Part shown: positions 57,977 to 64,000 of the stretch, one piece after another
Numbering within the stretch: position 1 is the first letter of the stretch
How the letters are laid out: each line of letters opens with the position of its first letter
Assembly: GCF_014207375.1 (NCBI RefSeq)
Contig: NZ_JACHEE010000007.1
Span: 62,001 to 126,000, forward strand
Direction: 5' to 3'
DNA from: Arthrobacter sp. AZCC_0090
Lineage (GTDB): Bacteria; Actinomycetota; Actinomycetes; Actinomycetales; Micrococcaceae
DNA length: 64,000 nt
Program-made: the position numbers and the translations under genes
The notes under the pieces: generated by a model
Databases searched by the model: none
Seen by the model: only the letters and a program-made list of their open reading frames with translations
What the model was told of the DNA's origin: nothing

Positions 57977-59014
57977 CTACGCGGTAGAACCCCGCACCAC
58001 CAACGAACTCTCCAGCGTTAGCTGCGGCTGTTCCAGCTCACGGCCTTCCATCAGTCCCCGGAGCTGTTCGCCGGCCTTGAGTCCCAGGGGCGTGGCTGGC
58101 AAATGCACACTGGTCAGGCTCGGGTTGCTTGTCGCCGAATACGGCAAATCGTCGAAGCCGGCAACCGCAAGTTCCTCCGGAATCCGGACACCAGCCACGC
58201 GGGCTTCCTGCAGCACACCGTAGGCATGCGTGTCCGTTCCGCAGACGACGGCGGTGACCCCGGCGCGCTGCCAGTCCGGCCATGCAGCAGCAAAGGCAGC
58301 CGCGGCAGCGCCGACGTCGATAGTGGTACTGATGATGTGCGCGTCCGCAACGGAAATACCGCAGGAATTTGCCTCATCCAAGAACGCGGCCCGGCGCACT
58401 TCGAACGTTGCCGTTCCAGTCACGCTGTCCACGTAGGCCACGCGTTTATGTCCGGAGGCAGCCAGGTGTGCGGCCAATTCACGGGCGCCATGGGCAACAT
58501 CGAGGTTCACGGACGGAGCGTAGGTCTCAAGGCCCGGGGCATCGAGAAGGACCAGCGGCCCGGCAACGGACAGCTCCTCCAGGAAGGCCGCGTTGGGCGC
58601 ATCTACCAGGAGGCCCGCCGGGCGAAGGGCAAGGAGCTTCCGGACGTCGTCCGCGCGGGGAAACTCACCAGCGTCGGTCACGGAGAGCAGAAGCTGGTAT
58701 TCGGAGCCGAGCGATTCCCGCACCCCTGCGATGACCTTGGCGAAAAAGGGGTTGGAAATATCTGGCGCCACAAGGATCACAATCGAGCTGACGCCCTTGG
58801 CCAAGGAACTGCCGATGCCATCCACCACGTAGCCAAGTTCGGCGATGGCCTGGCGGACGCGCGAAATGTTGTCCTCGGACACCCTGCCCTGGGTTTTTCC
58901 GTTGGCAACCAGGGACACCGTCGCGGTGGAAACCCCGGCCAGCGAGGCCACCATCGCCGCGGTCACGCGCTGCGTACGGCCTGGTGCTTGTTGCACTCGT
59001 TCCGGCGATTCCAT
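57977..59014 (-). CDS. LacI-family regulator of the nucleoside-catabolism operon
   Basis: A 345-residue regulator: LacI HTH (RVTAAMVASLAGVSTATVSLVANGKTQGRVSEDNISRVRQAIAELGYVVDGIGSSLAKG) and a periplasmic-binding-like ligand domain (ILVAPDISNPFFAKVIAGVRESLGSEYQLLLSVTDAG..., VVCGTDTHAYGVLQEARVAGVRIPEELAVAGFDDLPYSATSNPSLTSVHLPATPLG). It diverges from the nucleoside hydrolase operon; two AAGCGCTT palindromes lie between them. Confidence 0.92.
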   Translation of the reverse strand: MESPERVQQAPGRTQRVTAAMVASLAGVSTATVSLVANGKTQGRVSEDNISRVRQAIAELGYVVDGIGSSLAKGVSSIVILVAPDISNPFFAKVIAGVRESLGSEYQLLLSVTDAGEFPRADDVRKLLALRPAGLLVDAPNAAFLEELSVAGPLVLLDAPGLETYAPSVNLDVAHGARELAAHLAASGHKRVAYVDSVTGTATFEVRRAAFLDEANSCGISVADAHIISTTIDVGAAAAAFAAAWPDWQRAGVTAVVCGTDTHAYGVLQEARVAGVRIPEELAVAGFDDLPYSATSNPSLTSVHLPATPLGLKAGEQLRGLMEGRELEQPQLTLESSLVVRGSTA

Positions 59015-59060
59015 ACATCGATCGTAGCCGGGAACCGGTCAATTCCCACGCCGCAAGGCA

Positions 59061-59072
59061 TCAAGCGCTTGA
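59061..59072. promoter_or_regulatory. LacI operator-like palindrome 1
   Basis: TCAAGCGCTTGA is a perfect 12-base palindrome with the central CG step typical of LacI-family operators. It lies 47 bases upstream of the lacI-type start. A second copy is 23 bases away. Confidence 0.65.
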
Positions 59073-59083
59073 CCTGATCGGCG

Positions 59084-59095
59084 TTAAGCGCTTGA
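59084..59095. promoter_or_regulatory. LacI operator-like palindrome 2
   Basis: TTAAGCGCTTGA shares 11 of 12 bases with the site at 59061. It lies about 83 bases upstream of the nucleoside hydrolase start. Confidence 0.62.
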
Positions 59096-59177
59096 CGCGA
59101 CCCGCGGGCCAGTGCCAGAATTCCCCTGAATGCTTTAGCGTCCTGCCTCGGCAGGCCCCAATGACGTGGAGATGAAC

Positions 59178-60230
59178 ATGGACCCCAACACCATGACCCG
59201 TGAACGCAAGAAGATCATCCTGGACTGCGACCCCGGGCATGACGACGCCGTGGCCCTGCTCCTGGCCCACGGCAACCCGGACATCGAACTGCTCGCCGTC
59301 ACCACAGTGGTCGGCAACCAGACCCTCGAAAAAGTCACCCGCAATGCCCTGTCCGTGGGCACCATCGCAGGCATCACAGGCGTTCCCTTTGCCGCCGGCT
59401 GCGACCGCCCACTCGTCCGCTCCATCGAAACCGCGCCGGACATCCACGGCGAAACCGGCATGGACGGCCCCGAACAGCCCCAGTCCACCATCGAGCTGGA
59501 CCCCCGCCACGCCGTCGACCTCATCATTGAAACCATCATGGCGCACGAGCCGGGCACCGTGACCCTGGTCCCCACTGCGGGACTCACCAACATCGCCATG
59601 GCCGCCCGCAAGGAGCCGCGCATCGTTGAACGAGTCAAGGAAGTTGTCCTCATGGGCGGCGGCTACCACATAGGTAACTGGAGCGCCGTGGCCGAATTCA
59701 ACATCATTATCGACCCCGAGGCCGCACACATCGTCTTCAACGAAAAGTGGCCCGTAGTGATGGTCGGTTTGGACCTCACGCACCAGGCCTTGGCCACTCC
59801 GGAGGTTGTCGAGAAGATCGCGGCCGTCGGCACCAAGCCGGCGAAGTTCGTCATGGAACTGATGGAGTTCTTCACCAAGACCTACAAAGACGCCCAGGGC
59901 TTTGACTATCCTCCGGTGCACGATCCCTGCGCCGTGGCCTACGTCATCGACCCCACCGTGATGACTACCCGCAAGGTCCCCGTCGACATTGAACTGCAGG
60001 GCAAGCTCACCCTCGGCATGACCGTGGCCGATTTCCGTGCCCCCGCACCCGCTGACTGCAACACCTCCGTCGCCGTCGACCTCGATCACGAGAAGTTCTG
60101 GAATCTCGTCACCGACGCGATCGTCCGCATCGGAGAGCCCGACGCCGCCCAGCCCACCGCCGTCGTCGAACCCACCGCCGTCGAACCCACCGTCGCCGCT
60201 GCCGGCAGCATCGTAGGAGAGGCCAAGTAG
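59178..60230 (+). CDS. nucleoside hydrolase (IunH/RihA-like)
   Basis: A 350-residue N-ribohydrolase. The Ca-binding N-terminal motif is KIILDCDPGHDDAVALLLAHGNPDIELLAVTTVVGN, with MGGGYHIGNWSAVAEFNIIIDPEAAHIVF in the centre and the catalytic/ligand motif VHDPCAVAYVI. It splits a nucleoside to base and ribose. ATG 59178 has GGAG six bases upstream. A Pro-Thr-Ala-Val repeat tail (TAVVEPTAVEPTVAAAG) at the C-terminus is unusual. The next gene starts one base after its stop. Confidence 0.92.
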   Translation: MDPNTMTRERKKIILDCDPGHDDAVALLLAHGNPDIELLAVTTVVGNQTLEKVTRNALSVGTIAGITGVPFAAGCDRPLVRSIETAPDIHGETGMDGPEQPQSTIELDPRHAVDLIIETIMAHEPGTVTLVPTAGLTNIAMAARKEPRIVERVKEVVLMGGGYHIGNWSAVAEFNIIIDPEAAHIVFNEKWPVVMVGLDLTHQALATPEVVEKIAAVGTKPAKFVMELMEFFTKTYKDAQGFDYPPVHDPCAVAYVIDPTVMTTRKVPVDIELQGKLTLGMTVADFRAPAPADCNTSVAVDLDHEKFWNLVTDAIVRIGEPDAAQPTAVVEPTAVEPTVAAAGSIVGEAK

Positions 60231-61658
60231 ATGACCACCCTGATCAACGAAACCAAGACCACCCGCGGCAACGTCACAGCCCTCATGGTCGCCCTGCTGG
60301 CTGCCTGCGTGGCCTTCCAGCTCAACGCGTCAATGCTCAGCCCGGCCCTGGTCACCATGGGCAATGAGCTCCACACGGACCAGGCGGTCATCGGCCTCTC
60401 CCAGACCTGGTTCTTCACGGCCGCAGCCCTGTTCTCGCTCTTCCTGCCGCGCCTGAGCGACATCGTCGGCCGCAAGAAGATCCTCCTCGGCATGATGCTT
60501 CTGATGGCCGTCGGCTCGGTCATCGCGGCGATGGCCCCGGACGTCACGTGGCTCTTCGTGGGCCGCATCATCCAGGGCGTCAGCGGCCCCACCGTGCCGT
60601 TGTGCCTCATCATGCTGCGCTCCGCGGTCAACAACCCACGCAAGTACGGAGCCCTCATGGGCCTCATCACGGCAGTCAACGGCGGCGTTGCCGGCGTCGA
60701 CTCCTTCGTGGGCGGCTACTTCGCCGAGCACTTCGGATTCCGCAGCATCTTCTGGCTCATGGTCGGCCTCGCAATCGTGGCCACGGCCCTGATCGCCCTC
60801 CTGGCTGGCGAGAGCAAGCCTGCCGCTGGCACCATCATGGACTGGCTCGGGGTATTCTTCATCGTGATCGCCGTGGGCGCACTCCTGACGGCTCTCAACG
60901 AGGGTTCCAAGCTGGTCGGCGCCTTCTCCTCCGGCACGCTGATGCTGGCCATCGGGCTGATTGTCATCGCGGCAGCCGCGTTCGCCGCCTTCTGGACAGT
61001 GGAGAAACGCTCGAAGGCGCCGATGGTCGAAACCATCCACCTTCGCCAGCGCTCAACCTGGGCACCGCTGCTGACCACCACCCTCGCCATGACCGGCATC
61101 TTCGCAGTCATCAACGGCATCGTCCCCGCTTACGTCCAGGCCGCAGCACCGGGATTCGGCGTTGGCCCCACCGAGATGTCGCTCGTGATCCTCACTCCGT
61201 ACGCCCTTCTCGGCTGGGTATTCGGACCCATCAGCGGCCGGCTCGCGCCGGTGCTCGGCTACACCAAAGTCCTGCGCATCGGAATGCTGGGCAGCATCGC
61301 GGCTCTGGCCATCATCGCGTTCTTCGGACTCAGCAGCCTGCCCCTCATGATCGTGGGAACGGCCTTGCTCGGCATCATGTACGCCGGTACCGTCAACATC
61401 ATGCTCAACGGACTCGGAGTTGTCCTCTCCCCCGCCGGAAACCCCGGCTTCCTGCCCGGCATGAACGCCGGCGCGTTCAACCTCGGCGCCGGCCTGAGCT
61501 TCCTGGTCCTGCCGGCGGTGCTCGTGGCAACGTCAGCCCTCGGTGGCGCCAAGGCCTCGTACTTGACGGTCGTCGTCGTCGGCCTGGCCATCACGGTTGC
61601 CGCTTTCGCGGCGTCGCTGCTGATTCCCAAGCCCCTCGAAGCCGAGGTGGAAAAGTGA
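60231..61658 (+). CDS. MFS transporter (DHA2-like), probably nucleoside uptake
   Basis: A 475-residue transporter with about 14 predicted helices: VTALMVALLAACVAFQLNASMLSPALVTMGNELHTDQAVIGLSQTWFFTAAALFSLFLPRLSDIVGRKKILLG (motif A loop between helices 2 and 3), VGRIIQGVSGPTVPLCLIML, and later FLPGMNAGAFNLGAGLSFLVLPAVLV. It sits between nucleoside hydrolase and ribokinase genes, so nucleosides or ribose are the likely cargo. The start is the base after the hydrolase stop; the stop overlaps the ribokinase GTG. Confidence 0.88.
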   Translation: MTTLINETKTTRGNVTALMVALLAACVAFQLNASMLSPALVTMGNELHTDQAVIGLSQTWFFTAAALFSLFLPRLSDIVGRKKILLGMMLLMAVGSVIAAMAPDVTWLFVGRIIQGVSGPTVPLCLIMLRSAVNNPRKYGALMGLITAVNGGVAGVDSFVGGYFAEHFGFRSIFWLMVGLAIVATALIALLAGESKPAAGTIMDWLGVFFIVIAVGALLTALNEGSKLVGAFSSGTLMLAIGLIVIAAAAFAAFWTVEKRSKAPMVETIHLRQRSTWAPLLTTTLAMTGIFAVINGIVPAYVQAAAPGFGVGPTEMSLVILTPYALLGWVFGPISGRLAPVLGYTKVLRIGMLGSIAALAIIAFFGLSSLPLMIVGTALLGIMYAGTVNIMLNGLGVVLSPAGNPGFLPGMNAGAFNLGAGLSFLVLPAVLVATSALGGAKASYLTVVVVGLAITVAAFAASLLIPKPLEAEVEK

Positions 61659-62599
61659 CCAGCAGGATCGTCGTCGTCGGGTCCTTGAACGCTGACCTGA
61701 CCATCTATTGCGAGCGGCTCCCGCTCCCGGGCGAAACCGTGCACGGCAACGGTTTCGCGGTCAATCCCGGCGGCAAGAGCGCCAACCAGGCCGTCGCGGC
61801 GAGCAAGCTGGGCGGCACGGTGAGCCTGATCGGCGCGGTCGGAAACGACTCCAACGGTGACATGCTCCTCGCCTCCACGGAAGGGGCCGGGGTGGACGTG
61901 TCGCGCGTCCGCCGTTCCGCGGATGCTGCCACCGGGGTCGCGGTCATCGCGGTGGACGCGAAGGGCGAGAACAACATCATCATTTCGACCGGTGCCAACG
62001 GTACGCTCGCCCCGGCGGACGTGTCGGCGGACGCCTTCGACGACGCCGCGGTGCTCTGTCTCTGCCTGGAGGTCAGCCTCGAGACTGTCGAGGCTGCCGC
62101 CAAAACAGCGCACGACGCCGGAGCAACCGTTCTGCTGAACCTCTCGCCCTACGCCGAGATTCCGCAAAGCCTTGCCGCCTTGAGCGATGTGCTGTTGGTC
62201 AACGCCCACGAAGCCTCCATGTTCCTGGGCGACGCCGAGATGCCCCATCCGGGCGCGCACGCAAGCGCCTGGGAGCCTGTCCGAAGCCAGTTCGCCGAGC
62301 GGGGATTGCAACGGGTATTGGTTACGCTCGGCTCCCATGGCTCGGTGGTGTTGGATTCGCTCGCCGCATCCGGGGAACAGATCTCCCGGATCGCGCCTAC
62401 CAAGGTCAATGCCGTGGACACCACCGGCGCAGGAGACGCCTTCACCGGCGCCGTGGCTGCCCGCCTCGCCGCGGGTGAAACCCTGGCGGAAGCCGCGGCG
62501 TTCGCATCGGTCGCCGCGGCGCTCGCCACCACGAAGAAGGGCACCCAAGCCGCCTACCCGGCCGCCGAGGAGGTCCTGGAGCACTTGCGGATTTCCTGA
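61655..62599 (+). CDS. rbsK: ribokinase (PfkB family)
   Basis: A 314-residue kinase: IVVVGSLNADLTIYCERLPLPGETVHGNGFAVNPGGKSANQAVAASKLGG (substrate-binding N-terminus with NPGGKxANQA), VLVTLGSHGSVVLD, and DTTGAGDAFTGAVAARLAAG with the catalytic Asp and anion hole. GTG 61655 overlaps the preceding stop (GTGA). It would phosphorylate ribose released by the nucleoside hydrolase, completing a nucleoside salvage/catabolism operon. Confidence 0.92.
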   Translation: MTSRIVVVGSLNADLTIYCERLPLPGETVHGNGFAVNPGGKSANQAVAASKLGGTVSLIGAVGNDSNGDMLLASTEGAGVDVSRVRRSADAATGVAVIAVDAKGENNIIISTGANGTLAPADVSADAFDDAAVLCLCLEVSLETVEAAAKTAHDAGATVLLNLSPYAEIPQSLAALSDVLLVNAHEASMFLGDAEMPHPGAHASAWEPVRSQFAERGLQRVLVTLGSHGSVVLDSLAASGEQISRIAPTKVNAVDTTGAGDAFTGAVAARLAAGETLAEAAAFASVAAALATTKKGTQAAYPAAEEVLEHLRIS

Positions 62600-62714
62600 C
62601 CCGCAAGACGCCCGCAGGCGCCCGAGAGATCCCGGCAGGGAGCCCTCAGGCAGGTGCAGCAGACCACTTCCGTTGCACCTGTCCGCGCTGTCATCGCGGG
62701 AGTAAGCTCACTCC

Positions 62715-63674
62715 ATGACCGCCGCCGTCAGCATTTCGGGGCTCGTGAAATCGTTCGGGCGGTTCAGGGCCCTGGACGGACTGGATCTCGAGGTCCGCGA
62801 AGGCGAGGTCCATGGCTTTCTAGGGCCGAACGGCGCAGGCAAGTCGACAACGCTTCGTATTCTCCTCGGACTCCTCAGGGCCGACTCAGGCGCCGTAGAG
62901 GTTCTTGGCGCGGACCCGTGGCGGGACGTCGTCGCACTGCATCGGCGCATTGCCTATGTGCCCGGGGACGTCAGCATCTGGCCCACCCTCACGGGCGGCG
63001 AAGCCATCGATCTTCTCGGCAGGCTGCGCGGCGGTTTGGATGAAAAGCGCCGCAAGGATCTCCTGGAAGCCCTCGATCTGGATCCTTCCAAACGCGGGCA
63101 CACCTATTCGAAGGGCAACCGGCAAAAAGTGGCCATCGTGGCGGCCTTGTCGTCCAACGCCGAGCTTTTGATCCTTGATGAACCCACTGCCGGCTTGGAT
63201 CCCCTGATGGAGGCTACTTTCCGGGAGGAAATCCACCGGGAACGCACCTTGGGACGTACAGTGCTTCTCTCCAGCCATATCCTCGCCGAGGTGGAGGCCC
63301 TGGCCGACCGTATCAGCATCATCCGCAAAGGCAAGGTCGTAGAGACGAACAGCCTTGAGGAGATGCGCCGCCTGACCCGTACCAACGTCTCGGCGACGCT
63401 CAGCGACGGCGCCGGCGTGCTAACTGCGCTGCCCGGAGTGACGGACCTCAGGGTCGAGGGAAACCGCGTGCATTTCAGCGTGGACGCAGAAACCCTTGGC
63501 GACGCCATGAGTGTGCTTGTCCGCCACGGAATGTCCGCACTGGCGGTCACACCTCCGAGCCTGGAGGACCTGTTCCTTCAGCACTACGGCGATCAACATG
63601 ACCCCGTGGCCGATGACGCGGACCGGCTGAACACATCGTTCTTCGGCAGGGGCGGCCGCAGGCGCGCGCAATGA
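62715..63674 (+). CDS. ABC exporter ATP-binding protein
   Basis: A 319-residue ATPase: Walker A FLGPNGAGKSTTLRILLGLL, signature YSKGNRQKVAIVAAL (SKGN variant of the LSGGQ motif, common in this exporter group), Walker B LLILDEPTAGLDPLMEATF and switch His LLSSHILAEVEALADRI. The C-terminal part (SVLVRHGMSALAVTPPSLEDLFLQHYGD) is typical of drug- or lipid-exporter ATPases of the CcmA/DrrA type. Its stop overlaps the start of a permease gene. Confidence 0.92.
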   Translation: MTAAVSISGLVKSFGRFRALDGLDLEVREGEVHGFLGPNGAGKSTTLRILLGLLRADSGAVEVLGADPWRDVVALHRRIAYVPGDVSIWPTLTGGEAIDLLGRLRGGLDEKRRKDLLEALDLDPSKRGHTYSKGNRQKVAIVAALSSNAELLILDEPTAGLDPLMEATFREEIHRERTLGRTVLLSSHILAEVEALADRISIIRKGKVVETNSLEEMRRLTRTNVSATLSDGAGVLTALPGVTDLRVEGNRVHFSVDAETLGDAMSVLVRHGMSALAVTPPSLEDLFLQHYGDQHDPVADDADRLNTSFFGRGGRRRAQ

Positions 63675-64000
63675 ACAGCGCATTCACGGGGACGTTACCC
63701 CTCCTGCGACACGCGATCCGTTTGGACCATTGGAAGCTGTTGCCTTGGTTTCTGGTCTTCGGGATCCTTCCGGTGCTTGTCTATTCGTTGTACGGCTCCC
63801 TTTTCCCTTCACCAATCGACGCCTTGGCGCTCCAGTCGAGCCTTTCCACCAACCCGGCTTTCTCCTTGCTCTTGGGTCCCGCAACGGATCTCAGCACCGC
63901 GATCGGCTTCACCACATGGCGGCTCCAGATGTTCGGCATGTTCTTCGCGGCCCTGATGGCGGTTCTCACCGTGACGCGGCATACCCGGGCAGCCGAAGAC
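63671..64000 (+). CDS. ABC exporter permease, N-terminal part, 3' end beyond window
   Basis: ATG 63671 overlaps the ATPase stop (ATGA). The translation starts MNSAFTGTLPLLRHAIRLDHWK and continues with a hydrophobic segment (LLPWFLVFGILPVLVYSLYGSLFP) and a second one (MFGMFFAALMAVLTVT). The frame is open to the right edge, so only 110 residues are visible. It resembles ABC-2-type permease subunits of exporter pairs. Confidence 0.78.
   Translation, partial: MNSAFTGTLPLLRHAIRLDHWKLLPWFLVFGILPVLVYSLYGSLFPSPIDALALQSSLSTNPAFSLLLGPATDLSTAIGFTTWRLQMFGMFFAALMAVLTVTRHTRAAED

Noticed and set aside
60548-61654. In-frame extension upstream of the ribokinase
   Set aside because: It overlaps the MFS transporter in another frame; the ribokinase homology begins exactly at GTG 61655.
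61259-62584. 441-codon minus-strand frame opposite the ribokinase
   Set aside because: Antisense shadow of MFS and ribokinase genes; His/Gly/Arg-rich with no domain.

Overview
The window is high-GC actinobacterial DNA and most resembles the Arthrobacter / Paenarthrobacter / Pseudarthrobacter group (Micrococcaceae). Supporting signs are strong GC third-position bias, frequent GTG starts, a dnaK-grpE-dnaJ-hspR cluster with HAIR-type operators, a maltokinase-cap protein, and many small catabolic islands with dedicated regulators. No rRNA, tRNA or CRISPR array was seen. The species assignment is inference.

Layout. (1) 1-10.3 kb: a minus-strand catabolic operon for a phenolic acid. It holds an HpaB-type two-component hydroxylase, an MhpB-type extradiol dioxygenase, an alpha/beta hydrolase, an MhpD-type hydratase and an NTF2-like protein, followed by a LIV-type ABC transporter that runs off the left edge. 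An atypical SDR and a GntR/FCD regulator lie upstream, and a perfect 30-bp palindrome precedes hpaB. (2) 10.33-11.35 kb: a complete IS5-type insertion sequence with a two-frame transposase. (3) 11.4-14.3 kb: ECF sigma / anti-sigma pair divergent from a Yx(FWY)xxD lipoprotein, then an acidic DMP19-like protein. (4) 14.5-18.0 kb: a SWIM-SNF2 helicase. (5) 18.3-25.1 kb: amidohydrolase, polar-amino-acid ABC transporter, GntR, hot-dog thioesterase and PaaX regulator. (6) 25.2-32.5 kb: a double-domain Lrp regulator, an Rbs-type ABC transporter, an aspartoacylase-family deacylase and an M20 amidohydrolase. (7) 32.6-41.0 kb: amino acid permease, RidA, FAH hydrolase, cupin, TesB thioesterase, aryl-CoA ligase and a flavin monooxygenase/old-yellow-enzyme fusion. 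This reads as a complete CoA-dependent anthranilate (or salicylate) pathway through a 5-hydroxylated intermediate.

(8) 41.0-46.1 kb: heat-shock operon dnaK-grpE-dnaJ-hspR, with two HAIR operators around the promoter and an unusual 342-bp foldback region between grpE and dnaJ. (9) 46.2-49.7 kb: DUF817 membrane protein, MpaB/DUF2236 protein and TetR, divergent from an NAD-dependent epimerase-like protein across a pair of palindromes. (10) 49.8-52.1 kb: two poorly characterised proteins, a membrane-anchored Nudix-like protein and a protein with a carboxypeptidase-regulatory-like C-terminus. (11) 52.2-57.9 kb: AlaA-like aminotransferase, methyltransferase, DGPF protein plus ECF42-type sigma factor with a matching promoter, a PIN toxin with a very short antitoxin-like ORF, and a LysE exporter. 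(12) 58.0-62.6 kb: LacI-controlled nucleoside hydrolase, MFS transporter and ribokinase. (13) 62.7-64.0 kb: an ABC exporter running off the right edge.

The genome segment is dominated by uptake-plus-catabolism modules for aromatic and nitrogenous compounds. Each carries a local regulator, and several have recognisable palindromic operators. The least explained parts are the 25-32 kb transporter/deacylase locus, the membrane Nudix protein, the SDR with a replaced active site, the RidA that lacks the usual catalytic arginine, and repeat families in intergenic DNA.
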